From CAIPVR01 sp049316905 (GTDB lineage: Bacteria > Actinomycetota > Acidimicrobiia > Acidimicrobiales > Microtrichaceae): a DNA stretch of 8,408 nucleotides. A program made the translations under genes and the position numbers. The stretch lies in NCBI GenBank assembly GCA_049316905.1, contig JBMOJH010000131.1:1-8408 (forward strand), written 5' to 3'. Shown one piece after another: positions 1-6,400 of this stretch. Below the pieces are notes generated by a model. It did no database searches. It was not told the DNA's origin and worked only from the letters and a program-made list of their open reading frames with translations. Every line of letters begins with the position of its first letter. The stretch's first letter is position 1.

Positions 1-10
1 ACACCGGCTG

Positions 11-55
11 TCCCGCCCACCACTGTCCCGCCCACCACTGTCCCGCCCACCACTG
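11..55 (+). repeat. Three perfect 15-bp tandem repeats (TCCCGCCCACCACTG)
   Basis: Copies lie at 11-25, 26-40 and 41-55 and are identical. The unit is a multiple of three and, read in the frame of the downstream cyclase, encodes repeated Val-Pro-Pro-Thr-Thr. No stop lies between the repeat and the GTG at 106. This fits a Pro/Thr linker of a longer cyclase, or of an upstream protein. All three plus-strand frames are open here, so reading frame alone does not prove coding. Confidence 0.85.
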
Positions 56-105
56 GGACGAGCCCGGTCCCGCCCGGTGCTCCGGCCCGACGGGCCAGCG
101 CGGGG

Positions 106-1449
106 GTGCTCGTGCGCTGCGGTCTGGGGACGGTCGTCCTCGCGGTGGCGGCACTCGCCGCGCTGCTGGTCCGGCACGGCATCGACGATGGTGCAGGTCT
201 CGGCCTGGCCCTGGGCCTGCTCCTCGCTGGCGTGCTCGGCGGCGGGGCCCTGTGGTGGTGGGGGGTGCACACGGCGCGGCACCACATCGACGAGCCGATC
301 GAACGGCTGCGCCGCACCGTCGCGGCGGCCGGGCGCGGCGAGCTCGAGGTGCGCTCGGGCCTGTCGGGCGGCACCGACGTGGCCGCCCTCGGCACGGTGC
401 TCGACGGGGTCCTCGCCCTCGCGCAGGACCAGGTGGTCGGTCTCGCGCAGCAGGCGGAGTGGGGCGCGCAGGTGCGGATGATCTTCGAGGCGCTCGACCT
501 GGCCGATGACGAGGCGGCGGCGCACCAGGTGGTCCGCGAGGCGCTCGCCATGCTCGACCCCGCCCGCCCGATGGAGATGCTGCTGGCACCGCCGGACTCC
601 ACCGAGTTGCTCCCGGTCGCGGTGAACCCCGGTGCGCCGGCACCCTGCTGCCCGGTGACCGACCTCGACGGCTGCGTGGCGGTGCGTCGCTCGCAGACCG
701 TGGTGTTCGAGAGCTCCCACAGCATCAACAGCTGCCCGAAGCTGAAGGACCGCCCCGGCGGCGCGTGCTCCGCGGTGTGCGTGCCGGTGAGCGTCGGTGG
801 ACGCGCCGTCGGTGCGCTGCACGCGACCGGCCCCGACCGGCATCCGCCGGGCCAGGTCACCGCGGACAAGCTGGCCACGCTCTCCACCCAGGTGGGCAAC
901 CGGCTCGGCGCCCTGCGCGCGCTCGAGTCCTCGCGCACCGAAGCGGCGACCGACCCCCTCACGGGTCTACCGAACCGGCGGACCCTCGAGGCGCGGCTCG
1001 AACAGCTCCTCGAACGGGGCGTGCCCTTCGTGCTCGTGGTGGCGGACCTCGACCACTTCAAGGCGATCAACTCGGGCCACGGGCTGGAGACCGGCGACCG
1101 GGCGCTCGCCACCTTCGCCGCGGTGCTGCGCGACAAGGTGCGGGGCAACGACCTGGTCGCCCGGTACGGGGGCGAGGAGTTCGTGCTCGTGTACCCGGAG
1201 ATGGCGGTGGGCACCTCGGTGGAGGCGATCGAACGCATCCGCGACGGCCTCGCCGAGGCGATCACCCTCTCGGGGATCCCGTGGTTCACGTGCTCCTTCG
1301 GCATCACCCACTCCGGGGTGGGCAGCACCCCGGAAGCTGTGATCAGGGTGGCCAACGCCGGGCTGGAGCGGGCCAAGGCACTCGGTCGTGACCAGGCGGT
1401 CTATGCCGACGCCGCGCTCGCGGACGAGGTGTTCGGCCCCGAACGTTGA
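106..1449 (+). CDS. Membrane-anchored diguanylate cyclase with Cys-rich GAF-like sensor and GGDEF domain
   Basis: Predicted to make cyclic di-GMP from two GTP at the inner face of the membrane. Residues about 7-24 and 30-54 are hydrophobic and look like two membrane segments. A HAMP-like or coiled linker follows (about 58-115), then a GAF-like region (about 130-270) with cysteines 181, 182, 190, 210, 221 and 225. The catalytic domain starts at DPLTGLPNRR (283-292). The active-site loop is GGEEF (355-359), a functional variant of GGDEF. An RxxD inhibitory site (R346, D349) sits five residues before the loop, so product feedback inhibition is likely. The GTG at 106 is the only start codon in this frame within the window and has no clear ribosome binding site. 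The frame is open from base 1, so the protein may begin upstream with a Pro/Thr-rich N-terminus. The cyclase assignment is firm; the input signal is unknown. Confidence 0.9.
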   Translation: MLVRCGLGTVVLAVAALAALLVRHGIDDGAGLGLALGLLLAGVLGGGALWWWGVHTARHHIDEPIERLRRTVAAAGRGELEVRSGLSGGTDVAALGTVLDGVLALAQDQVVGLAQQAEWGAQVRMIFEALDLADDEAAAHQVVREALAMLDPARPMEMLLAPPDSTELLPVAVNPGAPAPCCPVTDLDGCVAVRRSQTVVFESSHSINSCPKLKDRPGGACSAVCVPVSVGGRAVGALHATGPDRHPPGQVTADKLATLSTQVGNRLGALRALESSRTEAATDPLTGLPNRRTLEARLEQLLERGVPFVLVVADLDHFKAINSGHGLETGDRALATFAAVLRDKVRGNDLVARYGGEEFVLVYPEMAVGTSVEAIERIRDGLAEAITLSGIPWFTCSFGITHSGVGSTPEAVIRVANAGLERAKALGRDQAVYADAALADEVFGPER

Positions 1450-1452
1450 GGG

Positions 1453-1472
1453 GGCCGGGTCACTGCCCGGTC
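1453..1472. terminator. Possible bidirectional hairpin between convergent genes
   Basis: Bases 1453-1459 pair with 1466-1472 to give a 7-bp stem (six G-C pairs, one G-U) around a 6-base loop. It lies just after the cyclase stop and includes the stop codon of the convergent peptidase gene. No T-run follows on either strand, so it would be an atypical terminator at best. Position between convergent stops is the main support. Confidence 0.3.
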
Positions 1473-2761
1473 GTGCTCCAGTGCCAGGGCTCGCTCGGCA
1501 GGTTGCGGAGGCCGAATCGCCCGGCGTTGGCCTGGAGCCAACGGAACCCGGCGCTGGACCGGGTGAGGGCCGAGCCGCCCTCCTTGAAGTCGATGGCGAG
1601 ACCCCGTTCGTGCATCGACGACCCGGGCCGCGCGGTGGGAGGGCGGCACGACGACGGCGACGCCTGGTAGACGGCCTGGTCGGACGTGCCGCAGTTCTTC
1701 CGCCGCAGCGCCACCTGCTGGGAGGGGTCGCGGAAGCCGCCGCCGGAGAGCGAGATGCCGTCGGCCGCGGCCGCGGCGAGCAGCGCCTGGACGTCGGCGG
1801 CGATGGAGCGGTGCACGGCGATGCCCCCGACCGTGACGATCTCGCCGGCCCCGACGATCGAGGGCGGGGCCCCGCCACCGTCGCCGGCGGTGTCCTCGTC
1901 GCCCACCAGGGCGTCGCCCCCGGCGGCCACGCGCCGGGCGGCCCGGGCCTCCTCCTCCGCCCGCTGCGCGGCGAGCGCCCGGGCGAGCTCCGCCTCCTTG
2001 TTCCCGATCTCCGCGGCCAGCCGGCCGTCGACGGCGGCCAACGCCTCTGCCTCGCCGAGCGCCCGGTCCACGCGGGCCTCGAGCTGGGAGGCGAACTCCC
2101 GCTGGCGACCCACGGCGCCGCGCAGCTCGCGCATCCGGTCGGTCACCTCGCCACGCCGGTCGCGGGCCTCCGCGGCGGCGGCCGCCGCCGCGGCCCGCTG
2201 CAGCTCGAGGTCCTCCTGGACGGACCGGTAGGTCTCGATGAGGTCCGCACGTTCGTTGGCCTTCAACGCGATCAGGGTGCGCTTGTTCATCGCGTCGTTC
2301 ACGTCCCGCACCCCCACCGCGGAGGGCGGTCGGGTGCTGCCCTGGTCGATGTAGGCCTCCACCGCGGAGGTGCGTAGCTCCCCGCGCACCCGGTCGAGCT
2401 CGGCCGCGGCCCGGGCCTGGGCCTCCTCGGCAGCGCGCTGGTCGCTCTCGGCCCGTGTCACGGCTCGCTCGGCCTCCTCCACCCGGTCCTGCTGCGCGTT
2501 GACCTGGCGGTTGAGGGCACCGAGGGCCGCCTCGGCATCGGCCGCGGACGCGCGGAGCGCGTCGACCTGTGACGCCTGCTCGGCCTGGCGGGCTCGCACC
2601 TGCTCCCGCTGGGCGCGCAGGCCGTCCAGGCCCGAGGGGTCGTCGCCCCAGGCGGTGGCGGGCACGACGGTGACGGCGATCAGTCCCACGGCGACGGCGG
2701 CGACCGAGCGGAGCACGCGGCGCGGGCGGCGCGGGGCATGTGGTGCGGAGCGGGTTCTCAT
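1460..2761 (-). CDS. Secreted coiled-coil peptidoglycan peptidase, M15 (VanY-type D,D-carboxypeptidase) family
   Basis: A 433-residue protein predicted to act in the cell envelope on peptidoglycan stem peptides. Residues 1 to about 36-39 form a signal peptide: an arginine-rich start, a hydrophobic stretch at 18-33 and a likely cut after PATA or AWG. Residues about 43-140 and 160-280 are Ala/Glu/Arg/Gln-rich heptad-like helices, including eight alanines at 190-197, then an acidic Gly-rich linker (280-305). The C-terminal domain (about 306-433) carries the M15B zinc site: SMHERGLAIDF with H384 and D391, and EPWHW with E424 and H427. R344 lies in the FRDPSQQ segment. C357 and C372 may form a disulfide. 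ATG 2761 is chosen because it starts directly before the signal peptide; a TTG at 2854 would overlap a likely promoter. The layout resembles coiled-coil hydrolases such as PcsB or EnvC, but with an M15 catalytic domain. The exact bond cut is not certain. Confidence 0.88.
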   Translation of the reverse strand: MRTRSAPHAPRRPRRVLRSVAAVAVGLIAVTVVPATAWGDDPSGLDGLRAQREQVRARQAEQASQVDALRASAADAEAALGALNRQVNAQQDRVEEAERAVTRAESDQRAAEEAQARAAAELDRVRGELRTSAVEAYIDQGSTRPPSAVGVRDVNDAMNKRTLIALKANERADLIETYRSVQEDLELQRAAAAAAAAEARDRRGEVTDRMRELRGAVGRQREFASQLEARVDRALGEAEALAAVDGRLAAEIGNKEAELARALAAQRAEEEARAARRVAAGGDALVGDEDTAGDGGGAPPSIVGAGEIVTVGGIAVHRSIAADVQALLAAAAADGISLSGGGFRDPSQQVALRRKNCGTSDQAVYQASPSSCRPPTARPGSSMHERGLAIDFKEGGSALTRSSAGFRWLQANAGRFGLRNLPSEPWHWSTTGQ

Positions 2762-2826
2762 CGCGGCGTGCGGCGGTGCGCGGAGCGGTGCATGGGTGGG
2801 TCCTCGTCGGTCCTCCGGCCCAGCAC

Positions 2827-2880
2827 CAGATGACGGTTCGTAACGAAACGGCAATGTACGTCATGTGGCCGTCAGATGAC
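2827..2880. promoter_or_regulatory. Possible operator elements upstream of the M15 peptidase: dyad and 8-bp direct repeat
   Basis: TTCGT-A-ACGAA (2836-2846) is a perfect 5-bp inverted repeat with a one-base centre, located just downstream of the proposed -10 element. CAGATGAC occurs at 2827-2834 and again at 2873-2880, flanking the dyad and the promoter. The remainder of 2762-2900 shows no gene and no convincing strong terminator for fpg. Binding factor unknown. Confidence 0.3.
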
Positions 2881-2882
2881 AA
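2853..2882 (-). promoter_or_regulatory. Candidate sigma-70-type promoter of the M15 peptidase gene
   Basis: On the minus strand TTGTCA (2882-2877; five of six matches to TTGACA) is followed after 18 bases by TACATT (2858-2853; four of six matches to TATAAT). The stretch is visibly more AT-rich than its surroundings. It would give a leader of about 85 bases before ATG 2761. No experimental support is possible from sequence alone. Confidence 0.4.
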
Positions 2883-2900
2883 GGGCCGGCCGGTTCCGCG

Positions 2901-3740
2901 TCAGCGGGTCTGGCAGGTGGGGCAGAACGTGGTGGTCCGCGCGTCCACCACGATCCGGCGCAACGGTGTCCCGCAGCGGAGGCACGGACTCCCGGACCGG
3001 CCGTAGCAGCGGAGCCGGTGCTGGTTGGTGCCCTCGGCCCCGGTGGCGTCCCGGTAGTCGCGCAGCGTGGTGCCGCCGTGGCGGATCCCGGCCGCGAGCA
3101 CCCGACGGATCGCATCGTGCAGCGCCTCGGCCCGGCGGGCCCCGAGCCGGGTGGCGCGCGGGTGGATGCCCGCGTCCCACAGCGCCTCGTCCGCGTAGAT
3201 GTTGCCGAGGCCGGCGACGGGTCGCTGTGACAGCAGCTGGGTCTTCATCGCCCGATCGCTGCGCGCCACCGACGCGCGCAACGAGGCGGGGGTGAACGCG
3301 TCGTCGAACGGTTCGGGGCCGAGGGCGGCCAGGGTCGGGAGCCCGCGGTGGTCGCCGCGGGCCACCACCGCGAGCCGGCCGAAGCGGCGCACGTCGTGGA
3401 ACTCGAAGGTGGTGCCGTCGTCGAGCTCCCATGCGGCGCGCAGATGTCTGCTGCCACCCCCGTCCCCGTCGGCAGCACCGTCGTCGAGGGCACCCCGGCG
3501 CACCCCGAGCCGGCCGGTCATCCCCAGGTGGACCACGAGCTCCAACTCGCCATCGGGTCCATCGAGCGCGGCCAGCAGGTACTTGCCGCGACGGCCGAGC
3601 TCGCCGAACGTCGCGCCGCCGGCCAGCTCGGCCTGGTCGAACTTGGGGGTGCCGAAGCTCCAGGTCGCGCCCACGGTGCGGCCGATCAGCATCGGCGCCA
3701 GCTGGCGCCGGACGGTCTCCACCTCGGGCAGCTCGGGCAC
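2901..3740 (-). CDS. mutM: Formamidopyrimidine-DNA glycosylase (Fpg/MutM)
   Basis: Base-excision repair enzyme that removes 8-oxoguanine and ring-opened purines and nicks the resulting site by beta/delta-elimination. Translation from GTG 3740 gives 279 residues, close to the usual 270-290. The N-terminus is PELPEVETVRR: after Met removal the proline is the Schiff-base nucleophile and the next Glu is the catalytic acid. K53 in RRGKYLL matches the conserved phosphate-binding lysine, M74 and R118/F120 (DVRRFG) match the lesion-intercalating triad, and GLGNIYADEALW (177-188) is the helix-two-turn-helix. The zinc finger is complete: C253/C256 and C273/C276, with R268 in the finger loop. A Gly/Asp-rich insert at about 84-97 lengthens one surface loop. 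It is divergent from the ABC operon and lies 139 bases upstream of the M15 peptidase gene, with its own likely start region. No good Shine-Dalgarno precedes the GTG. Confidence 0.95.
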   Translation of the reverse strand: MPELPEVETVRRQLAPMLIGRTVGATWSFGTPKFDQAELAGGATFGELGRRGKYLLAALDGPDGELELVVHLGMTGRLGVRRGALDDGAADGDGGGSRHLRAAWELDDGTTFEFHDVRRFGRLAVVARGDHRGLPTLAALGPEPFDDAFTPASLRASVARSDRAMKTQLLSQRPVAGLGNIYADEALWDAGIHPRATRLGARRAEALHDAIRRVLAAGIRHGGTTLRDYRDATGAEGTNQHRLRCYGRSGSPCLRCGTPLRRIVVDARTTTFCPTCQTR

Positions 3741-3790
3741 CGACGCAGTGTGCACGCGGTCGGGCCGCCGTATCCCGTCGGGCACGTTAC

Positions 3791-3828
3791 CGACGTCACG
3801 TCGACATGATAGCGACGTAGCGTCGACA
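3791..3828. promoter_or_regulatory. Twin dyad operator candidate between fpg and the ABC exporter operon
   Basis: Two 16-bp near-identical blocks, CGACGTCACGTCGACA (3791-3806) and CGACGTAGCGTCGACA (3813-3828), differ at only two central bases. Each contains an inverted repeat: CGACGT-C-ACGTCG (3791-3803) and CGACG-TAG-CGTCG (3813-3825). Their starts are 22 bp apart, about two helical turns, so two dimers could bind the same DNA face. This is typical of TetR-family operators, and a tetR gene closes the adjacent operon. That this TetR binds here is an inference. Confidence 0.6.
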
Positions 3829-3840
3829 ACTTGGTATCGT
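3806..3840. promoter_or_regulatory. Candidate divergent -10 elements for fpg (minus) and the exporter operon (plus)
   Basis: Plus strand: TGG-TATCGT (3832-3840) resembles an extended -10 element, with no good -35. Minus strand: TATCAT (3811-3806) matches five of six bases of TATAAT, again with a poor -35. Both abut or sit between the twin dyads, so a bound repressor could block either. The rest of 3741-3872 contains no gene; AAGGAG (3861-3866) is a good ribosome binding site for the permease. Confidence 0.3.
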
Positions 3841-3872
3841 GCTCCTGTCCGCCCCTCTCGAAGGAGACTCCG

Positions 3873-4976
3873 ATGTTCCTCGCCCGCCGGGACCTGGCCG
3901 CCGCCCGTGGCCGGTTCCTCCTCATGGGCTCCGTGGTCACGCTGATCGCCCTGCTCGGCGTCCTCCTCGCCGGTCTGGCCACGGGCCTCGTCGACGCCGG
4001 CACCTCGGGTCTCGCCGGCCTGCGCGCCGACCACCTCGCGTTCCAGTCCGGTTCGGAGGCGACCTTCTCCCGGAGCTTCCTCGACGCCGCCACGGTCGGC
4101 GCGCTGTCCGAGCGCGCCCGAAAGGAGGGCGGCGCCGCCACTCCGCTCGGCGTCTCGCTGTTCAATGCCCGCGAACGCAGCGGTGACGTGGTCGACCTGG
4201 CGCTGTTCGGCGTCGAGCAGGGTGCCTTCCTCGCCCCCGAGGTGCGTCGTGGCCGCGGCCTCGACGGCTCGCCCCCCGGTTCCGTGGTGATCTCCGCCGA
4301 GCTCGCCCGCGAGGGGGTGAAGGTGGGCGACACCCTCACGGTCGGCCTCGACGACCGCCCCCTCACCGTGGTCGGGGTGACCGAGGGCGGCACCTACGGC
4401 CATGTCCCGCTCGCCTTCACCGACCTCGCCACGTGGCAGGACGTCACCCCCGGCGCCGTCGGGCGCGACGGCGGGCGCCTGGCCTCGGCCGTGGCGCTCC
4501 GCGTGGACGACGGCGAGGCCGTGGCCCGCGGCGTGTCCGGGGTGGAGGTGCTGACGATGACCCAGGCGTTCGACGGTTCGCCCGGCTACGTCGCGGAGAT
4601 GTCGACGATGACGCTCATCCGTGGCTTCCTTCTCGTCATCTCCGCACTGGTGGTGGCCGCGTTCTTCACCGTGTGGACCGTCCAGCGGCGCCCGCAGATC
4701 GGCCTGCTCAAGGCCATGGGTGCCACCAACGGCTATGTCGTGCGCGACGCGCTCGGCCAGATGTTCGTCGTGCTCCTCGTCGCCACCGGCCTCGGCACGC
4801 TCGTGGGCGTGGGCCTCGGGGCCCTGATGCCCGACGCCGCGCCGTTCAGCCTCGAGCCGGGTGCGGTGCTCGGCGCCGGCGCCGCCCTGGTGGTGGCCGG
4901 ACTGCTCGGGTCCCTGGCGGCGGTCCGCCGCATCACCTCCGTCGACCCCCTGATCGCCCTGGGAGCCCAACGATGA
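3873..4976 (+). CDS. ABC transporter permease, FtsX/MacB superfamily, HrtB-like
   Basis: Predicted membrane subunit of a type VII (MacB/FtsX-like) ABC exporter. The 367-residue protein has one N-terminal membrane segment (about 18-40), a soluble extracytoplasmic domain (about 41-245) and three C-terminal segments (about 247-270, 294-318, 331-352). The loop after the second segment, QRRPQIGLLKAMGAT (271-285), is the typical cytoplasmic coupling sequence that contacts the ATPase. The MFLARRDL start followed by LRF-like and hydrophobic residues recalls HrtB haem-efflux permeases; DevC-type exporters are an alternative. ATG 3873 is preferred over the GTG at 3831 because AAGGAG lies six bases upstream and the protein then starts as the family does. 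The stop overlaps the ATPase start (ATGA), so the two are translationally coupled. The substrate is not shown by the sequence. Confidence 0.88.
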   Translation: MFLARRDLAAARGRFLLMGSVVTLIALLGVLLAGLATGLVDAGTSGLAGLRADHLAFQSGSEATFSRSFLDAATVGALSERARKEGGAATPLGVSLFNARERSGDVVDLALFGVEQGAFLAPEVRRGRGLDGSPPGSVVISAELAREGVKVGDTLTVGLDDRPLTVVGVTEGGTYGHVPLAFTDLATWQDVTPGAVGRDGGRLASAVALRVDDGEAVARGVSGVEVLTMTQAFDGSPGYVAEMSTMTLIRGFLLVISALVVAAFFTVWTVQRRPQIGLLKAMGATNGYVVRDALGQMFVVLLVATGLGTLVGVGLGALMPDAAPFSLEPGAVLGAGAALVVAGLLGSLAAVRRITSVDPLIALGAQR

Positions 4977-5698
4977 ACACGACCACCACCCCCACCTCCG
5001 GCCACGAGCGCACCGACGGCGCGCCGGTGGCGCTGACCATGGACGGCGTCGGGGTCGAGTACCGCGACGGCGACCTGCTGGTCCGGGCCCTCGACGCCGT
5101 CGACCTCGAGGTGCACGGCGGGGAGCTCGTCGCGCTGGTCGGGCCCTCCGGCTCCGGCAAGTCCTCGCTGCTCGCGGTGGCGGGCGCGCTGCTCACACCG
5201 ACCGACGGACGGGTCCTGCTCGACGGCCTCGAGGTCGAGTCGATGGGCCCGGCCGAGCTGGCCGCTGTGCGCCGTGACCACCTGGGCTTCATCTTCCAGA
5301 GCGGCGGCCTGTTCCCGTCGCTCACCGCGATGGACCAGCTGCTGCTCGTCGACCACGTGCGCGGCCGCCGTGCCCGACCCGGCGGCGAGGCCCGGGCCCG
5401 GGAGCTGCTCGCCGAGATGGGGCTCGAGGACCGGGCCGACCACCGGCCCGAGCAGCTGTCGGGTGGCGAGCGGCAGCGGGTCGCCATCGCCCGGGCGCTC
5501 ATGGGCCGGCCGGCGCTCCTGCTGGCCGACGAGCCGACCGCCAGTCTCGACCGGGCCCGTTCCGCGGCCATCATGGAGGTCCTGGCCACCCAGACCCACC
5601 GCCACGGCACCGCGACCCTCGTCGTCACCCACGACCCCGAGGGCCTCGAGCACGCCGACCGCGTGCTGGAGCTCGTCGACGGACGGCTCCGGGACTAG
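4973..5698 (+). CDS. ABC transporter ATP-binding protein, MacB/LolD/HrtA-like
   Basis: Nucleotide-binding subunit that powers the adjacent permease. All ABC motifs are intact in 241 residues: Walker A GPSGSGKSS (57-65), Q-loop Q109 in FIFQS, signature LSGGERQRV (162-170), Walker B LLLADEP (182-188) with catalytic E187, D-loop SLD (191-193) and H-loop H220. The FIFQSGGLFPSLTAMDQ stretch is typical of the MacB/LolD/FtsE group. The first 20 residues are Thr-rich and outside the usual fold. ATG 4973 overlaps the permease stop by four bases and follows GGGAG (4961-4965) at a suitable distance. It is four bases ahead of the TetR gene. Assignment of the family is firm; haem or other lipophilic cargo is only suggested by the operon layout. 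Confidence 0.93.
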   Translation: MNTTTTPTSGHERTDGAPVALTMDGVGVEYRDGDLLVRALDAVDLEVHGGELVALVGPSGSGKSSLLAVAGALLTPTDGRVLLDGLEVESMGPAELAAVRRDHLGFIFQSGGLFPSLTAMDQLLLVDHVRGRRARPGGEARARELLAEMGLEDRADHRPEQLSGGERQRVAIARALMGRPALLLADEPTASLDRARSAAIMEVLATQTHRHGTATLVVTHDPEGLEHADRVLELVDGRLRD

Positions 5699-5702
5699 CG
5701 GC

Positions 5703-6299
5703 GTGCCGCGGATCAGTGCGGGGACCGTCGCCGAGCACGTCGCGGCGCAGGAGTCGGCCATCCTCGCCGCGGCAGCGCGCCTCTTCGTGGAGCGCGGCTA
5801 CGCGGCGACGACGTTGGCCGACATCGCGGACGAGGTGGGGCTCAAACGCAACTCGCTCTACCGCTACTTCCCCGACAAGGAGGAGATCCTCCTGCGCTGG
5901 TTCCGCGTGGAGCTGGCGCCGCTCGGGGCGCGCAGCGCGGAACTGCTCACTGCCGACCGGCCGCCGCTGGAGCGGATCGCCGCGTGGGTCGACCTCCAGC
6001 TCGACTACGTGGCCGACCCGGCCCACGAGCTCGGCGCACAGCTCATGGCCGAGCCGGTCGCGCTGTCGGGCGCGGCGCGGGCCGAGCTGGCCGACGGCCA
6101 CCGACGGCTCGGCGACCTGCTCGCCCGGGCGGTCGCGGAGGCCACCGGGCGCCGCCGCACCGCCGAGCTCGACGCCGCGCTGGTGATGGCCATGGTGAAC
6201 GAGGTGGCCCGCCGGGCCGCCGGTGCCCGCACCACCCGGGCCGAACGCCGCCGCCTCCACGACGCGGTCCGGGCGGTGCTGGAGCCCGCACCCCGTTAG
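5703..6299 (+). CDS. TetR-family transcriptional regulator, likely repressor of the exporter operon
   Basis: A 198-residue TetR-type one-component regulator. The N-terminal domain has the classical pattern: a helix ending in LFVERGYAATT, then the helix-turn-helix LADIADEVGLKRNSLYRYF (38-56), followed by the DKEEILLRW helix. The C-terminal ligand and dimer domain (about 75-198) is variable and alpha-helical, so the ligand cannot be read from it. GTG 5703 is four bases after the ATPase stop, with only a weak ribosome binding site, which points to coupled translation. As the third gene of permease-ATPase-tetR it probably controls its own operon through the dyads at 3791-3828. This order parallels haem-responsive hrtRBA modules, where a TetR protein senses the exported compound; that link is an inference. 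Confidence 0.88.
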   Translation: MPRISAGTVAEHVAAQESAILAAAARLFVERGYAATTLADIADEVGLKRNSLYRYFPDKEEILLRWFRVELAPLGARSAELLTADRPPLERIAAWVDLQLDYVADPAHELGAQLMAEPVALSGAARAELADGHRRLGDLLARAVAEATGRRRTAELDAALVMAMVNEVARRAAGARTTRAERRRLHDAVRAVLEPAPR

Positions 6300-6302
6300 T
6301 GT

Positions 6303-6327
6303 CGGCAGCGCCGTGTGACCGCTGCTG
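6303..6327 (+). terminator. Hairpin after the exporter operon, possible terminator
   Basis: GCAGCG (6305-6310) and CGCTGC (6320-6325) pair perfectly, extended by a G-U and a C-G pair to an 8-bp stem with a 9-base loop. It begins four bases after the tetR stop and no T-run follows. The remainder of 6328-6400 has no evident gene or clear promoter; it ends with the ribosome binding site of the next gene. Confidence 0.35.
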
Positions 6328-6390
6328 GGGAGCCGTGGGCAGGTCGGTCGGGCGCAGGGCGCAACGGGGCGGTGGGGAAGGACCGCGACC

Positions 6391-6396
6391 AGGAGG
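6391..6396 (+). promoter_or_regulatory. Strong ribosome binding site of second tetR
   Basis: AGGAGG, four bases before ATG 6401. It is the only full Shine-Dalgarno in this unit; parA and the next gene have poor ones and depend on overlapping stop/start codons. Confidence 0.7.
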
Positions 6397-6400
6397 GCCG

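Noticed and set aside
1281..1296. TTCACGTG core resembling half of a parS site
   Set aside because: It matches only about 10 of 16 bases of the parS consensus, lacks the palindromic right half, and lies inside the conserved GGDEF domain far from parA.
967..1878. Minus-strand open frame spanning the end of the cyclase and the peptidase tail
   Set aside because: It overlaps two well-supported genes in other frames and has no recognisable domain; its residues are Arg/Pro/Ser-rich as in random GC-rich frames.
2762..2900. Possible c-di-AMP or other riboswitch leader before the peptidase gene, since such hydrolases are often riboswitch-controlled in actinobacteria
   Set aside because: The likely transcript leader is only about 85 bases and no conserved riboswitch core is visible by eye.
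2901..4970. Minus-strand open frame extending upstream of fpg across the whole permease gene, which would give a 689-residue protein
   Set aside because: The part upstream of GTG 3740 is antisense to the permease and has a composition (His/Gly/Asp/Arg-rich, no motifs) expected of GC-rich shadow frames. The fpg protein begins precisely at PELPEVETVRR.
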